NCBI GenBank assembly: GCA_019752015.1
Contig: JAIEMQ010000004.1
Location: forward strand, 62,001-126,000
Direction: 5' to 3'
DNA length: 64,000 nt
DNA from: Cyanobacteriota bacterium
Lineage (GTDB): Bacteria > Acidobacteriota > Vicinamibacteria > Vicinamibacterales > UBA2999
The notes beneath the pieces were generated by a model. The model had not been told where the DNA came from. It was given only the letters and a program-made list of their open reading frames with translations, and did not search any database. Made by a program: the position numbers and the translations under genes. Of the stretch, positions 32,399 through 40,442 are shown piece after piece (within the stretch, counting starts at the first letter, position 1; each line of letters starts with the position of its first letter).

Positions 32399-33397
32399 AT
32401 GAAGCGCTCAGTCATCATTCTCGCCGTATTCGCAAGTGCTTGCTCCGAAGAAGCGCCAACTGATCGCCTTCGAGTGTCGGGACATGTCGAAGCGACGGAG
32501 ACACGTCTTGCGCCCGAAGCGGGCGGGCGGATACTCACGCTCACCGTGAAAGAAGGTGATCGCGTTCAGCCCGGCCAGACGGTGCTCACGCTCGACACGC
32601 GCGACGTGCAGCTCGCCGTCGACCGCGCGAAGGCGGAGCGAGCGGCGGCGGAAGCGCAGTTGCGGCTCGTCGAAGCCGGCGCTCGTGTCGAGGACATCCG
32701 GCAGGCGCAGTCGCAGATCGAGACGTCGCGCGCGGAAGTGGGCGCGGCCATGGCGGAGCTCGACGCGGCCGAGAAGGATCTGACGCGCTTCGACACCTTG
32801 CTCAAGAACAACTCGGGATCGCGCAAGCAGCGAGACGATGCGGCGACGCGGCGCGACGTGGCGACAGATCGGGTCGCGCAAGCCGAGAGCCGCGTGAAGA
32901 CCGCGGAAGAAGGCCTGGCCAAGCTGCGCGCCGGCGCCAGGCGTGAAGAAGTCGACGCCGCCCGCGCCCGCGTCAATGTCGTGACCGCGCAGATCGCAGC
33001 GCTCGAAAAAGGACTGGGCGATGCAACGCTGAATTCACCCATTGCCGGCACCGTCACCGAAAAGCTCGTCGAAGCCGGCGAGGTGATCGTGCCGCGCGCG
33101 CCGGCGATCGTCGTCGTCGACCTCGATCACGCGTGGGCGGACGTGTTCGTGCCGGAACCGGCCGTGCCGCAGATCAGGATCGGCCAGCCGGCCACGGTCT
33201 TCACCGACGCCGGTGGTGCGGGGCTGCCCGGGACGATCGCCTACATCTCGCCGAAGGCGGAATTCACGCCCCGCAATGTGCAGACGGCCGAGGAGCGATC
33301 AAAGCTGGTCTATCGCGTCCGCATCAACGTCGACAACAAAGACGGCGTGCTTAAACAAGGCATGCCCATCGAAGCGGAAATCGCCCTCGCCAAATGA
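32399..33397 (+). CDS. HlyD-family periplasmic adaptor, YbhG-like lipoprotein
   Basis: 332 residues from ATG 32399 (MKRSVIILAVFASACSEE), whose Cys15 gives a plausible lipoprotein signal. The upstream ATG at 32345 would prefix a repeat-encoded tail and hide the signal, so it is not preferred. Biotinyl-lipoyl hairpin GHVEATETRLAPEAGGRILTLTVKEGDRVQPGQTVLTLD; a long coiled-coil with three Ala/Glu/Arg-rich helices (about 60-200); second lipoyl half ATLNSPIAGTVTEKLVEAGEVI; then a beta barrel. As in YbhG/MacA it should bridge the inner-membrane ABC permeases and the TolC-like channel. It overlaps the ATPase gene by four bases. Confidence 0.92.
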   Translation: MKRSVIILAVFASACSEEAPTDRLRVSGHVEATETRLAPEAGGRILTLTVKEGDRVQPGQTVLTLDTRDVQLAVDRAKAERAAAEAQLRLVEAGARVEDIRQAQSQIETSRAEVGAAMAELDAAEKDLTRFDTLLKNNSGSRKQRDDAATRRDVATDRVAQAESRVKTAEEGLAKLRAGARREEVDAARARVNVVTAQIAALEKGLGDATLNSPIAGTVTEKLVEAGEVIVPRAPAIVVVDLDHAWADVFVPEPAVPQIRIGQPATVFTDAGGAGLPGTIAYISPKAEFTPRNVQTAEERSKLVYRVRINVDNKDGVLKQGMPIEAEIALAK

Positions 33398-34353
33398 ACG
33401 CCATTCAATTCGACAACGTCGTCAAGCGCTACGGCAAGGTCGACGCCCTTCGCGGTGTCACGTTCAGCGTCGGCAAGGGCGAGATGTTCGGCTTGATTGG
33501 CCCCGACGGCGCCGGCAAGACCACGGCGATCAGGGCGATCTGCGGACTGTTGCACGTCGATGAGGGCACCGTTCGCGTGCTCGGCAAGGATCCCGTCAAA
33601 CAGCATCGCGAGGTAACCGCCACGGTCGGCTACCTGTCGCAACGGTTCTCGCTTTACGGCGATCTGAGCATCGACGAGAACATTGCCTTCTTCGCCGAGA
33701 TCCACGGCGTCCGTGATTTCCACGGCCGCCGCGATCGCCTGCTCGACATGACGCAGCTGACGAAATTCCGCGGCCGGCTCGCGGATCAACTCTCGGGCGG
33801 CATGAAACAGAAGCTGGCGCTGGCGTGCACGCTGGTCCATGAGCCGCAGGTGATCGTGCTCGATGAGCCGACCACCGGCGTCGATCCGGTGTCGCGGCGC
33901 GAGTTCTGGAAGCTGCTGTCGCAGTTCCTGGCGCAGGGCATCACCATCCTGACGTCGACCCCGTACCTCGACGAAGCCGAGCGCTGCTCGCGAATCGCGC
34001 TGCTGCACGAAGGCAAAGTCCTCGCGCTCGACCAACCGGGCAAGCTTCGCGCCGGCCTGGCCGGAACGCTGTTCGAAGTCGTGGTCGCGGCGCCGCGGGA
34101 AGCGCTCGACAAACTGACCGCTCGAAAAGAAATCAGCAGCGCCCAGGTGTTTGGCGATCGCCTGCACGTCTGGATCGATCACGGCGATGCGCGAGCGGCG
34201 GAACAAACCGTCGCCGCCGCGATGAACGCCGCCGGAATCGCCGCAACGAGCACTCGTCCGATCGTTCCGTCACTCGAAGACGTCTTCATCGCAAGGCTAG
34301 GCCACGGATCCAGGGCCACAGAAGGCACAGAAAGCTCAGAGCTCAGGTCATGA
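33394..34353 (+). CDS. ABC transporter ATPase, N-terminal-half YbhF type
   Basis: 319 residues. Walker A is GPDGAGKTT, with Asp where most ABC proteins have Asn; this variant is what the first ATPase half of E. coli YbhF carries. Other motifs: Q-loop YLSQRFSLYGDLS, signature LSGGMKQKLALACTLV, Walker B VIVLDEPTTGVDPVSRREFW, and a switch region in which TSTPYLDEAERC replaces the usual TTHYMDEA, so the H-loop histidine is missing (Pro instead). It may therefore be the degenerate partner of an asymmetric ATPase pair. The last residues, RATEGTESSELRS, are encoded by a GCACAGAA-type repeat. Confidence 0.93.
   Translation: MNAIQFDNVVKRYGKVDALRGVTFSVGKGEMFGLIGPDGAGKTTAIRAICGLLHVDEGTVRVLGKDPVKQHREVTATVGYLSQRFSLYGDLSIDENIAFFAEIHGVRDFHGRRDRLLDMTQLTKFRGRLADQLSGGMKQKLALACTLVHEPQVIVLDEPTTGVDPVSRREFWKLLSQFLAQGITILTSTPYLDEAERCSRIALLHEGKVLALDQPGKLRAGLAGTLFEVVVAAPREALDKLTARKEISSAQVFGDRLHVWIDHGDARAAEQTVAAAMNAAGIAATSTRPIVPSLEDVFIARLGHGSRATEGTESSELRS
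34311..34348. repeat. GCCACAGAAGGCACAGAAAG repeat forming the ATPase C-terminus
   Basis: Units CCACAGAAGG, CACAGAAAG, CTCAGAGCTCAGG directly before the tolC start; they encode the last dozen residues of the ATPase. AGCTCAGAGCTC also allows a small hairpin just before the next start codon. Confidence 0.6.
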
Positions 34354-35678
34354 CGCGCTTAGTCATCTTCTTCGCCATCCTGATTTGCCTCCCCGAGTCG
34401 TCATTCGGTCAATCTCCAATTCGTTTGTCCCTCGCGGACGCCATCGCGCGCGGGTTCGAGAACAGTCATCGTCTCGCGGAAGCGCGCGCGAGGGAGGAAG
34501 GCGCGAAGGCGGCAGCGAACACCGCGGACCTTGCGCGCAAGCCGATCGTCGGCGCGAATGCCAGCTACACGCGCACGAACCACGTCACCGAGTTCTCGTT
34601 CCCGCAGCCGAACGGCAGCCGGCTGGTCGTGTATCCCGACATTCCCGACAACTTCATGTCGCGGCTCTCGTTCCAGTGGCCGATCTACACCTCGGGGCGC
34701 GTCGACGCGCTCGAGCGCGCCGCGATCGCCGAGGCCCAGGCCGCGGGGGCGGACATCGAAACGGCGCGCGCCGATCTGCGGCTGGAAATCGTGCGCGCAT
34801 ACTGGGCGGCGGTGACCGCGCGAGAAGCCGAGCGTGTGCTCGAGGAATCATCCGCGCGCGCCGAAAAGCAGTTGACCGACGCGCGTCAGCGTTTTGATGT
34901 CGGATTGATCCCGCCGAATGAGGTATCGAGTCTCGAAGCACAGCGATCGCGGGAGCGCGCGCAGTTGATCGAAGCGACCAACATTCGCGAGGCGGCAACG
35001 ATCGATGTGCGGCGGCTCATCGGTGCTCCCCAGGACGCGGTGATCGAATTTACCGACACGCTCGACGCGTCAACCGGTCCGGCGCCGGTCGCGGGCGCCG
35101 TCGCTGACTTGATCAAGCAGGCGCTGGACGCGCGGCCCGAGCGCAAAGCGATGTCATTCCGCCTCGGTGGCGCCGAAGAGCGGCAGAAGGCCGCGCTGAC
35201 CGCGGCCAAACCCACGATCGCATTTACCGGCGGTGTCGACTACGCGAATCCAAATCCGCGCATCTTCCCGCGCAAAGGCGAATGGCAGGAGTCGTGGGAC
35301 GCCGGCGTCAGCGTCAACTGGAACTTCTTCGACTTCGGCCGCGCGAAGTCGCAGGCCGCTGAAGCGGCGGCGGCCGTGACCGCGACGCGTGAGCGAATGG
35401 CCGAATTCGATTCGATCGTGAGCGCCGACATTCGCCAGCGCATGCTCGATCTCGAATCGAGCCAGGCCATGGTCCGGGCCGCGACCGATGCGGTGCGGAG
35501 CGCCACCGAGGCGCGCCGCGTGGTCACAGATCGCTTCGGCGCCGGTGTAGCCACCAGCACGGATGTTCTCGTTGCGCAGGTCGCGCTGCTCGAAACCGAG
35601 CTGACACGGACGCGCGCGCTCGCGGGCGTGCGGCTTGCCGAAGCCAGACTCGAACGAGCACTTGGACGACAGCCATGA
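34350..35678 (+). CDS. TolC-like outer membrane efflux protein
   Basis: 442 residues. Signal peptide MTRLVIFFAILICLPESSFGQ, then the duplicated OEP fold: LSLADAIARGFENSHRLAEARAREEGAKAAAN opens the first repeat and ADLIKQALDARPERKAMSFRLGGAEERQKAAL the second. GVSVNWNFFDFGRAKSQAAEAAAAVTATRERM is the typical second-half motif. It forms the trimeric outer-membrane duct for the efflux complex. Both overlaps, with the ATPase before and the ATPase after, are four bases (ATGA). Its position between two ATPase genes, which are one fused protein in E. coli, is unusual. Confidence 0.92.
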   Translation: MTRLVIFFAILICLPESSFGQSPIRLSLADAIARGFENSHRLAEARAREEGAKAAANTADLARKPIVGANASYTRTNHVTEFSFPQPNGSRLVVYPDIPDNFMSRLSFQWPIYTSGRVDALERAAIAEAQAAGADIETARADLRLEIVRAYWAAVTAREAERVLEESSARAEKQLTDARQRFDVGLIPPNEVSSLEAQRSRERAQLIEATNIREAATIDVRRLIGAPQDAVIEFTDTLDASTGPAPVAGAVADLIKQALDARPERKAMSFRLGGAEERQKAALTAAKPTIAFTGGVDYANPNPRIFPRKGEWQESWDAGVSVNWNFFDFGRAKSQAAEAAAAVTATRERMAEFDSIVSADIRQRMLDLESSQAMVRAATDAVRSATEARRVVTDRFGAGVATSTDVLVAQVALLETELTRTRALAGVRLAEARLERALGRQP

Positions 35679-36643
35679 ACGACAAAGAAATATCTGCGCC
35701 TTCTGCGGCCCCGGGATTGGCAATAGATGTTCGCGGCTTGTCCCGGAAGTTCGGCGCCTTCCTGGCCGTCGACAACCTGTCGTTCTCCGTCAAGCAGGGC
35801 GAGATCTTCGGCTTCCTTGGCGCCAACGGCGCCGGAAAGTCGACGACAATCCGCATGCTGTGCGGTCTGTTGAAGCCGACCGCGGGCACTGCGCTCGTGG
35901 GTGGTGTGGATGTCAGCAGTAATCCTGAAGGTGTGAAGCGCGCCATCGGCTACATGTCGCAGAAGTTCTCGCTCTACGAGCTGCTGACCGTAGATCAGAA
36001 CATCGAATTCTTCGGCGGCATCTACGGACTGTCGGGCGAGCGCCTGGCCGACCGCCGCAAATTCGTCCTCGAGATGGCGGGCCTGAAGGGGCGCGAGACC
36101 ACGCTGACGCGCGAGCTGCCCGGCGGCTGGCGGCAGCGGCTCGCGCTTGGCTGCGCGATCCTCCATGAACCGCGCATCGTGTTCCTCGACGAGCCGACCG
36201 GCGGTGTCGATCCGTTATCGCGCCGGCGCTTCTGGGATCTGATCGGCAGCCTGTCGCGTCACGGCGTCACCGTGCTGGTGACGACGCATTATCTCGATGA
36301 GGCGGAGCACTGTCACCGCATCGCGATCATTCAAGCCGGCAGGCTTGCGGCGCTGGGTACTGCCACTGAATTGAAACAGGTGTTCTCGTCGCGGCCGATT
36401 GTCGAGATTCATGCCGCGCAGCCGGTCCAGGCCATGGCCATCCTCGACCGGCACGCCGGCGTGGAGAAGACCGGCCTGTTCGGCACGGCGGTGCACGCCG
36501 TGCTGAAGGACGCATCGGCCGATCCGGCCGCGCTCGCCGCGGCGCTGACGGCCGAAGGGATCGACGTCAACTCGATCGGCGCGGTGTCGCCATCTCTCGA
36601 AGACGTCTTCCTCGACGTCGTCGAGCGCGTGGGAGCGGCGTGA
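35675..36643 (+). CDS. ABC transporter ATPase, C-terminal-half YbhF type
   Basis: 322 residues. Canonical Walker A GANGAGKSTTIRML, Q-loop YMSQKFSLYELLTVDQN, Walker B IVFLDEPTGGVDPLSRRRFW, and a complete H-loop VTTHYLDEAEHC. The signature reads LPGGWRQRLALGCAIL rather than LSGG; a Gly-Trp in this place is also seen in the second half of YbhF. So the two ATPases appear complementary: the first has the better signature but lacks the switch histidine, the second has the histidine. A heterodimer driving the two permeases downstream is the natural reading. Confidence 0.93.
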   Translation: MNDKEISAPSAAPGLAIDVRGLSRKFGAFLAVDNLSFSVKQGEIFGFLGANGAGKSTTIRMLCGLLKPTAGTALVGGVDVSSNPEGVKRAIGYMSQKFSLYELLTVDQNIEFFGGIYGLSGERLADRRKFVLEMAGLKGRETTLTRELPGGWRQRLALGCAILHEPRIVFLDEPTGGVDPLSRRRFWDLIGSLSRHGVTVLVTTHYLDEAEHCHRIAIIQAGRLAALGTATELKQVFSSRPIVEIHAAQPVQAMAILDRHAGVEKTGLFGTAVHAVLKDASADPAALAAALTAEGIDVNSIGAVSPSLEDVFLDVVERVGAA

Positions 36644-37770
36644 TGCGAAAGACGCTGGCGGTGGCGTCGAAGGAGCTGCGCCAGATCCTGCGCGATCGGC
36701 GATCGCTGCTGATCCTGCTGTTCGTGCCGGCGTTCTTCCTCCTGCTCTACGGCTACGCGCTGAACTTCGACATCCGCAATGTCCGGCTCGCCGTCCAGGA
36801 TCAGGACCGCAGCACGAAGAGCCGCGAGCTGGTGTCGTCGTTCGTGAACTCCGGCTACTTCTCGCTGGTTGGCTACGTCGACTCGCCGAAGGAGCTCGAT
36901 CGCCTTGTTGATGAGGGACGCGTGCGCGCGATTCTTTCGATACCGTCCGGATTCGAGCGCGACCTGTCGCTCCGCCAACCCGTGACGGTGCAAGTGATCA
37001 TCGACGGCGATAACGCGAACACCGCATCCACAGTCAGTGGTTACGCGCGAAACCTGATCAACGCCTATAGCGGGGCGCAGATGGAGTTGGCTCGTCCGGC
37101 TCCCGGTTCCCGGCTCCCGGCTCCCGTGATTTCGATCGAGCCACGCATCTGGTACAACCCGCAGCTTCGATCGACCCTGTTCCTGGTTCCGGGCTTGATC
37201 GCGTACATCTCGATGATCACCGCCGTCGTCTCCACCGCGCTGTCCGTGGTGCGTGAGAAGGAGCGCGGCACCATGGAACAGGTGCGGATGGCGCCGCTCA
37301 GCCCGTTTCCTTACATTCTCGGCAAGACGCTGCCGTATCTGGTCATCTCGTTCGTGTCGGCGATTCTCGTGATCCTCTCCGCGATGCTGCTGTTCGACTT
37401 GCCGATGCGCGGGTCGTGGCTGCTGCTGTGCTTCGCGATCGGATTGTTCCTGGTTGGCGCGCAGGCGCAGGGCCTGCTGATTTCGACGATTGCGGAATCA
37501 CAACAGGTCGCCTTTCAGGTCGCGCTGCTGTCGTCGCTGCTGCCGACGATGATCCTGTCGGGCTTCATCTTTCCAATCACCAGCATGCCGACGGTCGTGC
37601 AATGGATCACGCATATCGTGCCGGCGAGATATTTTCTCGTCGCTCTCCGCGCGATCGTGTTGAAAGGCGCCGGCATCACCGCGTTCTGGCCCGACATGAT
37701 GGCGCTCGCGATCTTCGCGAGCGTCGCCATTGGCCTGGCGTCGCTCAGATTGCGGAGAGAGTGGGCATGA
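36643..37770 (+). CDS. ABC-2 type permease, YbhS-like
   Basis: 375 residues from ATG 36643 (GTG 36640 also possible). One N-terminal helix (LLILLFVPAFFLLLYGYAL), a large periplasmic domain (about 45-175), then five membrane helices with the ABC-2 block VREKERGTMEQVRMAPLSPFPYILGKTLPY and SGFIFPITSMPTVVQWITHIVPARYFLVALRAI. It is one of two membrane subunits of the efflux complex; the substrate is unknown but the operon type suggests antibiotics or other amphiphiles. A CCGGCTCCCGG repeat in the periplasmic domain encodes RPAPGSRLPAPV. It overlaps the second permease by four bases. Confidence 0.93.
   Translation: MRKTLAVASKELRQILRDRRSLLILLFVPAFFLLLYGYALNFDIRNVRLAVQDQDRSTKSRELVSSFVNSGYFSLVGYVDSPKELDRLVDEGRVRAILSIPSGFERDLSLRQPVTVQVIIDGDNANTASTVSGYARNLINAYSGAQMELARPAPGSRLPAPVISIEPRIWYNPQLRSTLFLVPGLIAYISMITAVVSTALSVVREKERGTMEQVRMAPLSPFPYILGKTLPYLVISFVSAILVILSAMLLFDLPMRGSWLLLCFAIGLFLVGAQAQGLLISTIAESQQVAFQVALLSSLLPTMILSGFIFPITSMPTVVQWITHIVPARYFLVALRAIVLKGAGITAFWPDMMALAIFASVAIGLASLRLRREWA
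37098..37126. repeat. in-frame GGCTCCCGG repeat in the permease periplasmic domain
   Basis: Words GGCTCCCGGTTCCC, GGCTCCC, GGCTCCC. Shares the 17-mer GGCTCCCGGTTCCCGGC with the reverse complement of the repeat in the PIG-L gene (23611-23643). Confidence 0.75.
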
Positions 37771-38882
37771 GGCGCGTCCTGCACCTGATGAAGAAGGAGC
37801 TGCTCGAGCTGCGGAAAGATCCTCGGCTCTTCAGCGTCGTCATTCTTGCGCCCATCATCCAGCTCAACGTGCTCGGCTACGCCGCGACGACGGATGTGAA
37901 GGACATCCCGATCGCGATCGTCGACGCCGATCGCTCGACCGCCAGCCGCACCCTCGTGCAGCGATTCGAAGCGTCGGCCAACTTCAAGATCGTGGCCATG
38001 CCCGGATCGACCAGCGAGATCGATTCATACCTCGATCGCGGCGAAGCATGGATGGTGCTCAGCATTCCTCCCGACTACGGCAGGAAAGTGGGAGCGGGCA
38101 GGCCGACGACCATCCAGGTTGTGGCCGACGGCACCGATTCCAATTCCACCGGCGTGGCGATGGGATACGCGCAGACGTTGATTGGCGGCTACGTCCAGGA
38201 CCTCGCGGTTGATGCTGCACCTGGCCTTCCCGTGAGCCTCGTGCAACCCGAGATCCGCGTCTGGTTCAACCCGCGCCTCGAAAGCCGCGACTTCATGATC
38301 CCGGGCATCGTCGCGCTGCTGCTGCTCGTGATCACCACGAATCTCTCAGCGATGGCAATCGTCCGCGAGAAGGAGATCGGCACGCTGGAGCAGTTGAACG
38401 TGACGCCGCTCGCGCGCTGGGAGCTGATCACCGGCAAGCTCCTGCCATACGCCTTCATCGGCATCATCGACGTCGTCCTGGTCCTGATCGTCGCGATCTA
38501 CTGGTTCGAAGTGCCGATGCGCGGCAGCATCCCGCTGCTGCTCGGGATGTGCCTGATCTACCTGTTGTCGACGCTTGGCCTCGGCCTGTTCGTCTCGACC
38601 ATTTCGCAGACGCAACAGCAGGCCATGATGACGACGATCTTCTTCTTCCTGACGCCGATGATGTATCTGTCGGGATTCATCTTCCCGATCGAGAACATGC
38701 CGCAGTGGATCCAGCCGCTGACCTACTTGATTCCGCTGCGTTACTTCCTGGTGATCGTTCGCGGGATCTTCCAGAAGGGCATCGGCCTCGAAATCCTGTG
38801 GCCGCAGGCCGTCGCACTGCTCGCCTGGGGGTTATCGATGCTGACGCTGGCGACCTTGAGATCGTCGAAACGTCTGGGCTGA
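37767..38882 (+). CDS. ABC-2 type permease, YbhR-like
   Basis: 371 residues from ATG 37767, overlapping the first permease stop (ATGA); the open frame extends far upstream but there is antisense-like. Same architecture as its neighbour: helix near LFSVVILAPIIQLNVLGYAA, periplasmic domain (IPIAIVDADRSTASRTLVQRF...), then helices with VREKEIGTLEQLNVTPLARWELITGKLLPY and SGFIFPIENMPQWIQPLTYLIPLRYFLVIVRGIF. With its neighbour it forms the heterodimeric channel of the efflux pump. Last gene of the operon; the foldback element begins 17 bases after its stop. Confidence 0.93.
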   Translation: MRRVLHLMKKELLELRKDPRLFSVVILAPIIQLNVLGYAATTDVKDIPIAIVDADRSTASRTLVQRFEASANFKIVAMPGSTSEIDSYLDRGEAWMVLSIPPDYGRKVGAGRPTTIQVVADGTDSNSTGVAMGYAQTLIGGYVQDLAVDAAPGLPVSLVQPEIRVWFNPRLESRDFMIPGIVALLLLVITTNLSAMAIVREKEIGTLEQLNVTPLARWELITGKLLPYAFIGIIDVVLVLIVAIYWFEVPMRGSIPLLLGMCLIYLLSTLGLGLFVSTISQTQQQAMMTTIFFFLTPMMYLSGFIFPIENMPQWIQPLTYLIPLRYFLVIVRGIFQKGIGLEILWPQAVALLAWGLSMLTLATLRSSKRLG

Positions 38883-38898
38883 TCCACCGATCGATCAT

Positions 38899-39091
38899 CC
38901 ACAGATTTCACAGATTGGACGTTGCTCGCGGGCCGGCCTGCGGCCGGCCCTCCGTCACCAACGAAGCACGGAAGAAATGAGTCCTCTGAACCGCGCCGAC
39001 TCATTTCTTCGGTGCTTCGCTGGTGACGCGGCGCGTAGCGCCTCGGCGAGCAACGCACCCATCACATCTGTGCAATCCGTGAAATCTGTGG
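38899..39091. repeat. 193-base imperfect foldback element between convergent genes
   Basis: Left arm 38899-38983 and right arm 38998-39091 are inverted copies separated by 14 bases. Shared blocks, left arm to right arm complement: CCACAGATTTCAC-GATT (one mismatch), CGTTGCTCGC, and CGTCACCA-CGAAGCAC-GAAGAAATGAGTC (31 positions, two mismatches). Between the second and third blocks each arm has its own palindrome of different sequence: GGGCCGGCCTGCGGCCGGCCC on the left is 21 bases with 9-bp arms (positions 38930-38950), GGCGC-TAC-GCGCC on the right. The whole fills the gap between two stop codons. It could be a strong bidirectional terminator or a pair of mobile repeat copies. Confidence 0.8.
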
Positions 39092-39095
39092 ACAA

Positions 39096-40385
39096 CTAAG
39101 CTCGCGCGGCGCGCTCGCCTTCTTGTACGTCGACTTTGCTCAGCACGAAGGCGCCCGCCACGAACAATCCGAGGATCGCGAGGATCGCCGACTTGCTGTT
39201 GCCGGTGAGCATCACGCTGAGCGTGAAGATCAGCGGGCCTAATACCGTGGCAAAGCGCTCGGCGACCGCGAAGAATCCAAAAAACTCCGACGTGCGGTCC
39301 TGCGGAATCAGTCGCGCGAACAGGGCGCGGCTGAGCGCCTGCGCGCCACCCTGTACCGTTGCGATCAGGAAGGCCAGCACGAAGAAGTGCGTCGCGTTGG
39401 TCATGAAGTAGGCCAGGACCGTCGCGAGCGCGTAAACGCCGATCGCAATGAAGATGCAGCGCTTCGTGCCGAGGCGGGAGCCGAGCGATCCGAACAGGAA
39501 CGCGAACGGGATGCCGACGAACTGCACCATCACGAACGCGGCAATCTGCAGGTTGGAGTCGACGCCCACTTCGGCGCCGTAGACGCCGGCCATGCGGATG
39601 ATCGTCTGGATGCCGTCCTGGTAGAGCAGCATCGCGATGAAGAGCAGGAAGGCGTTGCGATAACGGCGGACTTCCCTGAATGTCTGCGCCAGCCTGCTGA
39701 ACGCGGCGACGACGGCCAGGCTGCCGTGTTGCCGTCCCGCGGCCGGCGGCTCGGGCACCGTCAGGAACAGCGGAATCGAAAACGCCGCCCACCAGATCGC
39801 CACCGCCACGAACGACGCGCGAATCGCCGCGATGTTGTTCGCGAAGCCAAACGTCTCCGGCTTCATGATCCACGCGAGGTTGAGCAGCAGCATCACGCCG
39901 CCGCTCAGATAACCCATCGCGTACCCCGCCGACGACACCTTGTCGGTCTCCTCGGCCCTGGCCACGTGCGGCAGCAGGGAATCGTAGAAGACGAGCGATC
40001 CGGAAACGCCGATGTTGCCGATGAAGAACAGCGTCAACGCCAGCGTGACGTCGCCTTCGCCGATCAGCACCATCGAAGCGCAGGCGGTAACGCCGATCGC
40101 CATGAATGACGCCAGGAGCTTTTTCTTGATGCCGGTGTAGTCCGCCAGCGCGCCGAGAATCGGCGACGTGGCGGCGATCACCAGCATCGAGATCGTGGTG
40201 ATCAGGCCGAAGCGTGCCGTAGCCTGCGCCGGCGCGAGGCCCTTGGCGGCATAGGTCGCGAAGAAGACGGGGAAGACCGCGGTGACGACGGTCGTGAAGT
40301 AGACGGAGTTGGCCCAGTCATACCAGGCCCACGCCCGTTGCTCGCTTGTGGTGAGACCAACTCGGGAGAGAAGGGCGGCCAGCAC
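39096..40385 (-). CDS. MFS transporter, UMF1 (Atg22-like/YxiO) family
   Basis: 429 residues with about 12 membrane helices. N-terminal WAWYDWANSVYFTTVVTAVFPVFF is the family hallmark, followed by ISMLVIAATSPILGALADYTGIKKKLL (MFS motif A equivalent) and SGSLVFYDSLLPHVARAEETDKVSSAGYAMGYLSGGVMLLLNL. The C-terminal half carries DRTSEFFGFFAVAERFATVLGPLIF. Relatives include yeast Atg22, an amino-acid effluxer of the vacuole, so an amino-acid or small-metabolite exporter is plausible but unproven. Stop is five bases from the foldback element. Confidence 0.92.
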   Translation of the reverse strand: MLAALLSRVGLTTSEQRAWAWYDWANSVYFTTVVTAVFPVFFATYAAKGLAPAQATARFGLITTISMLVIAATSPILGALADYTGIKKKLLASFMAIGVTACASMVLIGEGDVTLALTLFFIGNIGVSGSLVFYDSLLPHVARAEETDKVSSAGYAMGYLSGGVMLLLNLAWIMKPETFGFANNIAAIRASFVAVAIWWAAFSIPLFLTVPEPPAAGRQHGSLAVVAAFSRLAQTFREVRRYRNAFLLFIAMLLYQDGIQTIIRMAGVYGAEVGVDSNLQIAAFVMVQFVGIPFAFLFGSLGSRLGTKRCIFIAIGVYALATVLAYFMTNATHFFVLAFLIATVQGGAQALSRALFARLIPQDRTSEFFGFFAVAERFATVLGPLIFTLSVMLTGNSKSAILAILGLFVAGAFVLSKVDVQEGERAARA

Positions 40386-40410
40386 GCCCGGATGATAGCT
40401 CGGCTGTCGA

Positions 40411-40441
40411 TCTCAGATCTCAGATTTCGAGATCTGAAATC
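40411..40441. repeat. GATCTCAGATTTC inverted repeat between MFS and DUF4097 genes
   Basis: GATCTCA, GATCTCAGATTTC and GAGATCTGAAATC; the last two are near-complementary and would form a hairpin with GATTTC/GAAATC arms. It lies just downstream of the DUF4097 stop on the minus strand, so it may act as its terminator. Same word family as at 5492 and 41224. Confidence 0.55.
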
Positions 40442-40442
40442 G

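Noticed and set aside
39001-39873. 290-codon minus-strand frame through the foldback element
   Set aside because: Shifted frame of the MFS gene; Arg/Gly-rich without membrane helices, whereas the other frame is a clear transporter.
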